Part shown: positions 53,364 through 61,111 of the stretch, piece after piece
Position numbering within the stretch: position 1 is the stretch's first letter
Layout: each line of letters begins with the position of its first letter
Assembly (NCBI RefSeq): GCF_000196115.1
Contig: NC_005027.1
Span: forward strand, 2,108,001-2,172,000
Source: Rhodopirellula baltica SH 1
GTDB taxonomy: Bacteria > Planctomycetota > Planctomycetia > Pirellulales > Pirellulaceae
Direction: 5' to 3'
DNA length: 64,000 nt
Position numbers and translations under genes: made by a program
Notes under the pieces: generated by a model
Seen by the model: the letters and a program-made list of their open reading frames with translations, nothing else
Databases searched by the model: none
Told to the model about the DNA's origin: nothing

Positions 53364-53575
53364 CTAGCCTGTTGAAATCCTGACCGTCGGTGGACAACGG
53401 GAGCCACATTTGACGGTCGGGCGTGGGTGTTCTTTCCCGCAACGCCTTGCACCATTGCCACAACGGACAGCGGCTTTCTGACCACTCCCAAGGACTTCAA
53501 CTGGGAGATTGACGCTTCCAAGGACTTCATCGAAGATTCTGGCTCGGTCGATTGCATCCCAAGGGAGTAGATTAA

Positions 53576-54280
53576 GTGAAAATTGCCCAGAACTGGAAGC
53601 CATTTTTCCGCAGTCTCTATCAATGGATTACGGATGTTCAATGGACCGACCTACGGCGAATCGGGATGAGCAAAGCCTCGCGATGGTCGGCGATCTGGCT
53701 GGCTGCTATTCCAGCTGCTGCTCGTTTCACTTCCTCGTTGCCTCCAGAAATCGAACTTCCGATGAATGGAAGGTGGGTCACACTAAATATCGATCTCCCA
53801 TTCAGCTGGATTTGTTTGTTTTTTGCCTCTTTAGCGTTCTCCGCTGGCAACCTTATCTTTTCATTCTGCTGCCCACCATTCATTAAGCTATACGGGGATT
53901 TTGAAGAATTCACCCGAAAGACCGGCGGCTCTGCTACTTCGTTGGGGCATTGGAACCAAAGGCAACTGGGAGAAATTCATCCACCCCACGGATATGCCAA
54001 CGAAGATGAGCGGGGACAGGACATCTTTGCAAAAGCCCGGCGATTCGAAAAGGACTACGCACTTACTTATATCGAAACGTTTGGCCCTGGAGATCCGAAT
54101 GGCGTTCGCGAACCGAATATCCCTGATGCTTTTGTAGAGATTGAATACGACGCGGAAACACTTCGCCCAAAATGGAAGATAGCTTGTGCCGTGGTCTATG
54201 TGCTTGGTTTTATTCTTCTGTCGTATACTGGCTTAACGGCTGTGAAATGGATGATCTGGGATTATCTGCTTGGCTGGTAG
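53576..54280 (+). CDS. Hypothetical membrane protein
   Basis: A 234-residue protein from GTG 53576, preceded by AAGGGAG (53563-53569). Three membrane segments are visible, about 35-55, 78-98 (ICLFFASLAFSAGNLIFSFCC) and 203-225 (IACAVVYVLGFILLSYTG). A hydrophilic loop of about 95 residues between the second and third carries YGDFEEFTRKTGGSA and HPPHGYANEDERGQ. No family is recognised. It ends close to the recombinase remnant on the other strand. Likely island cargo. Confidence 0.7.
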   Translation: MKIAQNWKPFFRSLYQWITDVQWTDLRRIGMSKASRWSAIWLAAIPAAARFTSSLPPEIELPMNGRWVTLNIDLPFSWICLFFASLAFSAGNLIFSFCCPPFIKLYGDFEEFTRKTGGSATSLGHWNQRQLGEIHPPHGYANEDERGQDIFAKARRFEKDYALTYIETFGPGDPNGVREPNIPDAFVEIEYDAETLRPKWKIACAVVYVLGFILLSYTGLTAVKWMIWDYLLGW

Positions 54281-54542
54281 CCATCTTTCCACGCCAGTCG
54301 CAGCCTGTCATCGGCAAGGCACCTCGCTTGTTTGCCATCCTGACTTCATTGTTTCCCCCAGGCAGCTTGCTCGGCTTGCGAGCATCGCCTGAGCCGATGT
54401 CATGGAACGCAGCTACGACATCTAGCCCACGTTCCCGACAGTAGGCCAAGCAGTCCTCCAGTTGGTACGCCAAACTTCCGCCTGACTCCGCCTGCTTCAT
54501 GGTGCTGACACGGCAGTAGATCACCGCTACTGTGATAGCCAT
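54210..54542 (-). pseudogene. Serine recombinase, N-terminal remnant
   Basis: The first 55 residues match the catalytic domain start of a resolvase/invertase: VAVIYCRVSTMKQAESGGSL (catalytic Ser in RVS), then YQLEDCLAYCRERGLDVVAA and FHDIGSGD. After that the frame runs into unrelated sequence and stops at 54210. The remaining catalytic Arg residues and DNA-binding part are absent. It starts 2 bases after the excisionase-type gene on the same strand. Confidence 0.75.
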
Positions 54543-54543
54543 C

Positions 54544-54774
54544 TCACTGAGTCCGCTTCAAGAACCGATGCACCGCTTGAACGGACGTTTGCCGCTTGCT
54601 GCCGTAGCGGATCGTTTCCAGCTTCACGCCTTTCACGCCACGGTCAGCCCAGCGATAAATGCTTGCCACACTCACTCCGCCGGGGAAAAGCTTCGCAGCC
54701 TTCGCCATGCCCACTACGTCCTCGGTCATTAGCGTCAGCGGATCGTCGGTCTTAGTTGCTTGTGTCGTCACCAT
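54544..54774 (-). CDS. Excisionase-type HTH protein (DUF1580-like)
   Basis: A 76-residue protein: LTLMTEDVVGMAKAAKLFPG, then GVSVASIYRWADRGVKGVKL and RYGSKRQTSVQAVHRFLKR. The pattern is that of small MerR/excisionase HTH proteins common in planctomycete elements (DUF1580-like). It precedes the serine recombinase fragment by 2 bases, an expected recombination-directionality pairing. The gene looks complete. Confidence 0.75.
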   Translation of the reverse strand: MVTTQATKTDDPLTLMTEDVVGMAKAAKLFPGGVSVASIYRWADRGVKGVKLETIRYGSKRQTSVQAVHRFLKRTQ

Positions 54775-55046
54775 TGCTCTCTTTCGTTCGCGTTCGCGTT
54801 CCGTTGTTGGCCATCGGTGGACTAGTCGATGTCCAATCCGATACGGGTCACGCTATCGAATCAAAAGTCAGAAACAAGAGAAGCGAGCGATGGCGAGAAT
54901 CCACCGAAAACGCGATCACTAGAAATACACAAAAACCCCCGTCTGCGCTTAACGGGGAGAAGGTCGACAAACCTGAGAATTTCAGTTCTACTGGAAACCA
55001 ACGAAAACGGGGTTTTTCATCGCAACTGAAAGCCTCAATTAACCCA

Positions 55047-55091
55047 ATTGTGATTCCGAAGGTCGGGGGTTCGAGTCCCCTCAGCCACCCT
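55047..55091 (+). repeat. attR: tRNA-His 3' part
   Basis: This is the exact 45-bp copy of 48490-48534. The 5' half of the tRNA is absent, so it is not a gene. It marks the far end of the island; chromosomal sequence resumes after it. Confidence 0.9.
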
Positions 55092-55282
55092 CCGTGATGC
55101 ACGTGAACGACAGGCAAAATTGCCTCTTGTCGGCTCCTGCCGCGTCGTTTTTTTGTCGTGCATCGACGATGGATTCTGCGGTTCGCCAGACGCGACGTGC
55201 GTCCTCGGCAGAGCCGCTTCTTTGACGCGTCACGAATTGGATGCTCTCGAGAATCGAAGGTGCGACTGGGTATCCATCCCAG

Positions 55283-55645
55283 TCAGCTGCACAGGCGGCC
55301 TTCACACATCTCGCCCCAGAACCTCACCAGAATGTCGCGGGCCAAATTTTCGCGTTCGATCACGGTGAGCTGCGAGTAGTTTTCCAATCGAAGCTTGTAA
55401 CCATGAACCACCGGCAACAAATCCGCGGGCGTGTTCTCTGGCTGCAGCTTTTGAAACGCACGGTGGCACTGCCAAAGTCGATCCACCAAGGGGGCATCAC
55501 TGCTGAGTGCACAACAGCACTCGTACGCGATCTGTCGTGGATGTCTCATCGGATCCCAATCTCCGCCTTCAACGGAAGAATCTGTTCGCTCGTTGATGCC
55601 CCACAACGACCATCGAACCGGTACTGAACGCTCGAAACGCCACAA
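55283..55645 (-). CDS. Possible small hypothetical protein
   Basis: A 120-residue frame. Residues from 33 on (ATG 55549) look protein-like: MRHPRQIAYECCCALSSDAP, LVDRLWQCHRAFQKLQPENT and LTVIERENLARDILVRFWGE. A second short frame (55305-55081) follows with a 23-base overlap. Together they could be one gene with a frameshift. No family is recognised and no ribosome site is clear. Confidence 0.35.
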   Translation of the reverse strand: MWRFERSVPVRWSLWGINERTDSSVEGGDWDPMRHPRQIAYECCCALSSDAPLVDRLWQCHRAFQKLQPENTPADLLPVVHGYKLRLENYSQLTVIERENLARDILVRFWGEMCEGRLCS

Positions 55646-55923
55646 AATAGGTGAACCCTTCGCGGTCGTTCAAGCGTGCTGCGTAAGCCCGTAGGCGGAT
55701 TGGTCGGCGAATCTCAACTCAACCTTCGATAAGGGATTTCGAGCCAACGATCGCGATTTCGGTCCTTTCCGAAAGAGACCAAATGCTCCGCTAGCAGCCA
55801 GGTCGCGACGCTGATGGACAACGTCCCGAGCGATCGTTCTACTGCGATGGGTCGATGATCGCCGCGAAGGATCACCTTCGTTTCAGTCGCGTACGTGTTT
55901 TCAAAGTATCGGGGGGGGGAATG

Positions 55924-56706
55924 ATGTGCAATCGATTCAACATCAAAACGGATCTCGCCCACCTGGCTCGATCGCTCGACGCCGCCCCGCCCCGGCAAAT
56001 GGAATTTGAGGAAGACGTCTTCCCCGGCAAACCAGCACCGACGATTGCGGTCAATCGATCCGGGATGATTGAGATCCTTCCAATGGCGTTCGGATTGGTC
56101 CCCTTTGGCAAGACACCCGAATCACAGCGGAGGCCGCTGACCAACGCTCGCGTCGAAAACCTCGAAAAGTGGCCGTGGAAGTCCGCGATCAAGTCACATC
56201 GTTGCGTCGTGCCCATGACCGGTTTCCGCGAACCTTGTTACTGGGGTGAAACCGCGGGAACCGAAGTCGACTTTGCTGTGCCCATGGACTCGCCGTTGTT
56301 CGCCGCGGGCATCTTCACTTGGTACCGCGACGAACAACCGGATGATTCGCAGGAAGAAGCACCCGCGAATTTCACGATGTCTCTGATCATGCGTCCCGCA
56401 TTGCCAACCGTCATGGAACATGGGCACCATCGATCTCCATTCTTCTTGTCACGCGGCGGCATCCAACATTGGATTGAACGAGATTCGCGACCGCTGCAAG
56501 ACTCGCTGACCATTCTCAAGCAACACGCATTCGAACCGGAGCTCTCCGTCACGGTCGCTCGGCAGATGGCGCCGACTTGGACCAAGCGTCAATCGGGAAA
56601 CATCGCCAAGAGAGATGAACAGCTCGCGGCGATCGAAGAAACCGGACCGCTTGGAATTCCCGAATCAGTTGACACGGAATCCACCAACGACAGCCAACAG
56701 GCATGA
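55924..56706 (+). CDS. SRAP-family protein (HMCES/YedK)
   Basis: A 260-residue SRAP protein that crosslinks to abasic sites in single-stranded DNA. The start is ATG 55924 because the catalytic Cys must be residue 2 (M-C-N-R), exposed when Met1 is removed. Other marks are ITNARVEN-like RRPLTNARVENLEKWP, SHRCVVPMTGFREPCYW and the histidine in VMEHGHHRSPFFL. The ribosome site is a run of G at 55911-55919. Its stop overlaps dinB by 4 bases (ATGA), so both belong to one lesion-handling operon. Confidence 0.9.
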   Translation: MCNRFNIKTDLAHLARSLDAAPPRQMEFEEDVFPGKPAPTIAVNRSGMIEILPMAFGLVPFGKTPESQRRPLTNARVENLEKWPWKSAIKSHRCVVPMTGFREPCYWGETAGTEVDFAVPMDSPLFAAGIFTWYRDEQPDDSQEEAPANFTMSLIMRPALPTVMEHGHHRSPFFLSRGGIQHWIERDSRPLQDSLTILKQHAFEPELSVTVARQMAPTWTKRQSGNIAKRDEQLAAIEETGPLGIPESVDTESTNDSQQA

Positions 56707-57893
56707 TCCTGCACGTCGACATGGACGCCTTCTACGCGTCCGTTGAACAACGCGACCGACCAGAACTTCGTGGGCGTCCGGTCGTGGTCGGCGGCTCCGA
56801 AGGACGCGGCGTGGTGACGGCGGCATCCTACGAAGCTCGCGAGTATGGAATCCATTCCGCGATGCCGGGCAGTCGCGCGATCAAGCTCTGCCCGCATGCC
56901 GATTTCGTTCGTGGACGCTTGGACCACTACGCCTCGGTTGGCCGAGCAGTCCGGGAAATCTTTCATCGCTTCACTCCCGTCGTCCAGCCGCTTTCCTTGG
57001 ACGAAGCCTTTCTCGATGTTTCCGGTACGATCCGGCTTCACGGTTCTCCGCGTGAGATCGGCATCAACATTCGAGAAACCATCCGGCGTGAACTGGATTT
57101 GCCTGCCAGCGTCGGAATCGCGCCGCTGAAATTTGTTGCCAAGATTGCCAGCGACATTGGCAAACCAAATGGCTTCGTCGAAGTCCCCGCCGATGGAGTT
57201 CGGGAATTTCTCGATCCGTTGCCAGTCTCGCGATTGTGGGGAGTCGGCAAAGTCGGACAAACCAAGTTGCAACGTCTGGGATACCGCACGATCGCGGACC
57301 TGCGTGTCAAAGACCTGGACGCACTGAAGTCTCAACTTGGTCGGTGGGGAGAACACCTTTGGAACCTCGCCAACGGCATTGACCGCCGGCAAGTCGTGGT
57401 CGATCACCTGGCGAAAGGCATCGGGCACGAACGCACATTCGCAGAAGACCTGTCTGATATCGAGTCTCTCAACGCGGTCGTCAGCTATCTATCCGAACAA
57501 ACCGCACGTCGATTGCGCCGTGCCCGCCGTTTGGCATCGACCATCACACTCAAATATCGCCGCGAAGATTTTCAAACCTTCAGCCGCGCTCGCAAACTTT
57601 CCACCCCGACCGACAGCACCCTCGAAATTCTGCAGGTCGCCGAAGAGTTGTTGTTGGAAATGCGCTCGCGTGAGCCTCGCAGCGTTCGGTTGCTCGGCAT
57701 CTCGTTGGGCGGTCTGACCGACGCCGACGCTCCCAAGCAACTCCATTTGTTTGGTGAAGAAACCGGAGAGAACGCATCATCGAAAGTCGACACGTTGAGC
57801 GACCAAATCGCAACCAAACTTGGCAAACACAGTCTCTATCGTGCGTCGAGTCATCAATGGGTCGACCGCAAGAACACCAAGCCGAAAAACTAG
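56703..57893 (+). CDS. dinB: DNA polymerase IV
   Basis: A 396-residue Y-family polymerase for bypass of damaged template. Catalytic motifs HVDMDAFYASVE and SLDEAFLDVSG are intact; the palm, thumb HhH region (LWGVGKVGQTKLQRLG) and little finger (SITLKYRR-like STITLKYRREDFQTFS) follow in order. Length is a little above the usual 350. No beta-clamp motif was securely found at the C-terminus. It is coupled to the SRAP gene. Confidence 0.95.
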   Translation: MILHVDMDAFYASVEQRDRPELRGRPVVVGGSEGRGVVTAASYEAREYGIHSAMPGSRAIKLCPHADFVRGRLDHYASVGRAVREIFHRFTPVVQPLSLDEAFLDVSGTIRLHGSPREIGINIRETIRRELDLPASVGIAPLKFVAKIASDIGKPNGFVEVPADGVREFLDPLPVSRLWGVGKVGQTKLQRLGYRTIADLRVKDLDALKSQLGRWGEHLWNLANGIDRRQVVVDHLAKGIGHERTFAEDLSDIESLNAVVSYLSEQTARRLRRARRLASTITLKYRREDFQTFSRARKLSTPTDSTLEILQVAEELLLEMRSREPRSVRLLGISLGGLTDADAPKQLHLFGEETGENASSKVDTLSDQIATKLGKHSLYRASSHQWVDRKNTKPKN

Positions 57894-57902
57894 CCGCAAC
57901 CT

Positions 57903-58170
57903 CCCGTACGATGGGCTTCCAAGCCGTCGACCTCCACCAAACAGAACCCGACGCGTCAGTTTTGAAGTTGCGTTCTTTCCTCGAATGGCCAACGGCCTCG
58001 TTCAACATGGCAGAGGCATCGCCCCTGGAGCAGACAAACACGGCCCCATTTTGGCCAACGGCCAAATTCAATTCAAAACATGTGGGTTGATGTTGGCCGT
58101 TGGCCAACTCATTTCCCTTCGTTCTCGATCCCTGGGGCGATGCCCCAGGCTACGATGACGATGGCCTTCG
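57903..58170. repeat. Palindromic repeats after dinB
   Basis: GATGGGCTTCCAAGCCGTC (57910-57928) is another unit of the repeat family at 19.4 and 27.4 kb with a shorter stem. Further on are TTGGCCAACGGCCAA (58051-58065), TTGGCCGTTGGCCAA (58093-58107), CCTGGGGC/GCCCCAGG (58131-58149) and GGCCTTCGGCC near 58163. No gene is seen. Confidence 0.6.
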
Positions 58171-58295
58171 GCCAACAAATCCAAATGCAAAACCGCAACT
58201 TCAAAACGCGTCAGCGAGGTTTGAGTCACGTTACACGACGGCCCCATCCGGGGTGACCTTTCTTCTCCGTTATCCTTCTCGGGGCTCCCGCCGAA

Positions 58296-58410
58296 TGGCA
58301 CTTACTTCACTAATTCACCCTCCCCCTGGGAGGGTCGAGCGAAGCGAGGGGAGGGCCGAGCATTGGATCCAGCGCGTAACCCTCCCCGGCCCGAAGGCAG
58401 GGTGAAATAG
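58296..58410. repeat. Relative of the element around the IS
   Basis: CGCCGAATGGCACTTACTTC, CACCCTCCCCCTGGGAGGGTC and the inverse CCCTCCCCGG follow in the order of the 8350-8480 segment. The remaining gap up to the egtB terminator has no gene. Confidence 0.6.
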
Positions 58411-58558
58411 GACTGCACAACCCGTGCGAAGTTAGGGAGCGTCGGAAGTCGAGCGTTCAGCGAGAATTCCGGGGAGCGACTTCAGCGTCGTGTCTTACGA
58501 ACAGGACTACTCTCACGTGCGCGTCACGCGGCTAAAAGTCATCCACCCAACCACGCAA

Positions 58559-58578
58559 ACATTTGGGGACAAATGTTC
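58559..58578 (-). terminator. Hairpin after egtB
   Basis: AACATTTG (58559-58566) and CAAATGTT (58571-58578) form a perfect 8-bp stem around GGGA, 17 bases past the egtB stop. There is no long T run on the reverse strand, so it is a weak terminator. Confidence 0.45.
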
Positions 58579-58594
58579 AACTCTGCCCCCATGA

Positions 58595-59791
58595 TCATTC
58601 CAAATCCGTGGCCAAGCGAATGCCGCAGAATTGCCAACGCATGGAGGGTGGAAAAAAGTTTCGATAGGTCAGTCGTGCGTGACCTTCTGGTGTTGCAACG
58701 GAACTCCCGCGAAGCACCTTTTGTCCGCACATGAATTTCCCGTTGTATTCGCCGATCGCACCCTCAGGAGCCGCGTACTTGGGATACGGCGCGTAGTCCG
58801 ATGCGGTCCATTGCCAACGAGTTCCAAACGCATCGATCATCGATTCACGCGAATCGCGAACAGCAATCTCCCATTCAAACTCCGTTGGCAACCGACACCC
58901 CGACCAACGTGCGAACGCGTCAGCTTCGAAATAGCTGACGTGGCAAACGGGTGCCTTCTCATCCACGGGCCTCAATCCCGCGAGGGTGAACTGGTGCCAA
59001 CCCTCCTCACCAAGGTGCCAGTACATCGGTGCTCGCCAACCTTCCGATTGCACGGTCGCCCATCCCGCGGACAACCAGTACGAAGGGTCGTCGTAACCAC
59101 CATCCTCAATGAACTCAAGGTACTCACCATTGGTGACCAACCGATTTGCAATCGCATGAGGCGACAACAACGCCCGATGTCGCGGCAGTTCATTGTCGAA
59201 ACAAAACAGACCGTGCGACGACTCATCAAAACCAACCGGTTCGATACGCTCAACCGGAGACTCGATCCAGCGAACCTCTTCCACCGGATCACAATCCGTC
59301 ACCGCGTCATCGCAGTAAACGGGGTGCAATGGATTGCAAGAAAACACGTGCAACAAATCCGTCAGCATCAATTCCTGGTGCTGTTGCTCGTGGTTCATTC
59401 CCGTTCGAAGCACCTCATCGGTCACGATCGAATCACGGTCCGAACGAGCAAGCAATTCAAACATTGCCTCGTCAACTTGGTCGCGATAACGCCACACTTC
59501 CGCCACGGTCGGACGCGAAAGCAAGCCGCGTCGATCACGAGGGAATTGCTCACCCACCGAGTTGTAATAAGAGTTGAACAGCACCTCGAATGCAGGTTGC
59601 TCCGGTTCATAGTCCGGCAGGTTCTTCAAGCAAAACGTTTCGAAAAACCAAGTTGTGTGAGCCAGATGCCAACGCGTCGGCGAGACATCCGGCATCGACT
59701 GAATGACGTAGTCTTCTGTTTCCAACGGGGCACAGATTTTCCGCGAGTGTTCACGCACTCGGCGGTAGGCATCGAGCATCGAGTCACTCAC
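58595..59791 (-). CDS. egtB: Ergothioneine biosynthesis protein EgtB
   Basis: A 398-residue non-haem iron enzyme that joins hercynine to a thiol with oxygen. The start is GTG 59791, which overlaps the egtD stop as GTGA; an in-frame ATG at 59854 would overlap egtD by 67 bases. The N-terminal DinB-like part carries the iron ligands (HLAHTTWFFE and MNHEQQHQELM); the C-terminal half is a formylglycine-generating-enzyme-like domain (CRLPTEFEWEIA, VLRGSSVATPEGHARLTYRN). Together with egtD it gives a two-gene ergothioneine cassette; the thiol source is not shown here. Confidence 0.93.
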   Translation of the reverse strand: MSDSMLDAYRRVREHSRKICAPLETEDYVIQSMPDVSPTRWHLAHTTWFFETFCLKNLPDYEPEQPAFEVLFNSYYNSVGEQFPRDRRGLLSRPTVAEVWRYRDQVDEAMFELLARSDRDSIVTDEVLRTGMNHEQQHQELMLTDLLHVFSCNPLHPVYCDDAVTDCDPVEEVRWIESPVERIEPVGFDESSHGLFCFDNELPRHRALLSPHAIANRLVTNGEYLEFIEDGGYDDPSYWLSAGWATVQSEGWRAPMYWHLGEEGWHQFTLAGLRPVDEKAPVCHVSYFEADAFARWSGCRLPTEFEWEIAVRDSRESMIDAFGTRWQWTASDYAPYPKYAAPEGAIGEYNGKFMCGQKVLRGSSVATPEGHARLTYRNFFPPSMRWQFCGIRLATDLE

Positions 59792-60783
59792 GAGCGAAAC
59801 ATTCCCACGGCGAAGTACTCGTTCGAATCCATCCAAATCTGCTCCCGTTTCCAACCGCTCGCGGCGGCCATCTGAGTGAAACCATCGACAGTGTATTTGT
59901 GGGAAAGCTCCGTCAAGATGCGTTGCGACTTTGCCAACGTCCGAGAACGTCCGGCCAAAGTCACCTGTTGGTCACGACAGCTTTCCAAGTGCATTTCGAT
60001 CCGATGATCACGATCGTTGTAGAGAGCGACATGTCGGTAAGCGTTCAGATTAAAATTTCCACCGGCGACGCGATTCAGATGCCGCAACAAATTCAAATTG
60101 AACAACGCCGTGACACCACGCCGATCGTCGTAGGCGGCTTCCAACACGGCGGGATCCTTCTGCAGGTCGAACCCGATCAACAAACCACCGCCAGTCCCAA
60201 CTTGGTTTCTCATTTGAGACAACAGCGTCGCCGCAAACGCCGGTCGGAAATTCCCAACCGTCGATCCGGGGAAGTACACCACGTCGCGAGACTTAGCCGC
60301 CTCGGAACTGGGCAAACGAAACGGACGGGTGAAATCGGCAGCGATCGGTGCGATGCGACGCTGAGGAAAATCACGTCGCAGATTATCCGCAACCTGCTCC
60401 AAGTAATCGCCGGAGATATCCACCGGAACGTAGGTCACATCGGGATGCATGTGTTCCAGCAACAAACGAGTCTTGAGACTGCTGCCACTTCCGTATTCGA
60501 TCAATCGACCTGCCGAACCAATTGCGTCGACCATGTCGTCAACGCACTCTCGCATGATCGACGCTTCTGTCCGAGTCGGGTAGTACTCGTCCAACTCACA
60601 GATCTCATCGAACAGTTCCGAACCAGACTGGTCGTAGAAGTATTTCGACGGAAGCGAAGGTTGATCGCTGAAAAATCCACGCTGCAGTTCAATGACCGAA
60701 TCTCGATCAATCAATCGACTGTCGTATGCGACCGCACACTCAGCTCTATCGGCAGCAGCCAATCCAGTGGAAGAAATCACCAT
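59788..60783 (-). CDS. egtD: L-histidine N-alpha-methyltransferase EgtD
   Basis: A 331-residue enzyme that trimethylates histidine to hercynine with SAM. It shows FFSDQPSLPSKYFYDQSGSE, the SAM motif LIEYGSGSSLKTRLLLEH, YVPVDISGDYLEQVADNLRR, YFPGSTVGNFRP and LIGFDLQKDPAVLEAAYDD, all typical. Length matches the family. ATG 60783. Repeat element copy B lies about 40 bases upstream of the start, so it may carry part of the promoter. Confidence 0.94.
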   Translation of the reverse strand: MVISSTGLAAADRAECAVAYDSRLIDRDSVIELQRGFFSDQPSLPSKYFYDQSGSELFDEICELDEYYPTRTEASIMRECVDDMVDAIGSAGRLIEYGSGSSLKTRLLLEHMHPDVTYVPVDISGDYLEQVADNLRRDFPQRRIAPIAADFTRPFRLPSSEAAKSRDVVYFPGSTVGNFRPAFAATLLSQMRNQVGTGGGLLIGFDLQKDPAVLEAAYDDRRGVTALFNLNLLRHLNRVAGGNFNLNAYRHVALYNDRDHRIEMHLESCRDQQVTLAGRSRTLAKSQRILTELSHKYTVDGFTQMAAASGWKREQIWMDSNEYFAVGMFRS

Positions 60784-60823
60784 GCATATCCATCAATGAG
60801 TGCCAGTTGGGAATGTCTAGCGG

Positions 60824-60934
60824 GCTGTTGAATGAATGAGCCGTGCCGCATTAGCGGTGGTTAGTCAGACGCCAACCGGGGCTAACGCCGAATGGCTCAT
60901 TGTTGTCATTCGGGATACGACTCAATCAACAGGC
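60824..60934. repeat. 110-bp inverted-repeat element, copy B
   Basis: The element runs from GCTGTTGAATGAATGAG to CTCAATCAACAGG and shares CCGCATTAGCGG, GCCAACCGGGGCTA and ATTGTTGTCATTCGG with copy A. It is the best-preserved copy next to the egtD start. Confidence 0.75.
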
Positions 60935-61025
60935 TGCCAATTCAGATTACCAGCACGTCTAGTGCCAATGTCGTAGGAATTGCGCTTCGAGATTCACGTC
61001 CGACAATCCGTTGCAAAAACCAAAC

Positions 61026-61066
61026 GAAAAAGCCCACTCAACTCCGTCTCCGGCGATGAGTGGGCT
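61026..61066 (-). terminator. Rho-independent terminator
   Basis: On the reverse strand AGCCCACTCA (61066-61057) pairs with TGAGTGGGCT (61040-61031) and is followed by TTTTT. It ends the cytochrome/DUF1549 gene 45 bases past its stop. Confidence 0.85.
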
Positions 61067-61111
61067 CGGGTTTGCTCGATTGAATTTCAGCGATCAGTCG
61101 AATTTCAGCGG

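Larger units (their letters stand above)
48490..55091. mobile_element. Decayed integrative island in tRNA-His (about 6.6 kb)
   Basis: The island is bounded by the 45-bp repeat of the tRNA-His 3' part. It contains a truncated tyrosine integrase next to the intact tRNA, a truncated serine recombinase and an excisionase-type gene next to the far end, two truncated HTH genes of plasmid/phage type, and cargo: a lipoprotein, an FRG protein, a DUF6876 protein, a zinc ribbon and a membrane protein. Since all four mobility or maintenance genes are broken, the island is probably immobile. Confidence 0.88.

Noticed and set aside
55047-55091. A second tRNA-His
   Set aside because: Only the 3' part is present; the upstream bases do not fold into a D arm or 5' acceptor stem.
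58631-59875. Forward-strand frame of 414 codons opposite egtB
   Set aside because: It is a mirror frame of egtB with arginine-rich nonsense sequence.
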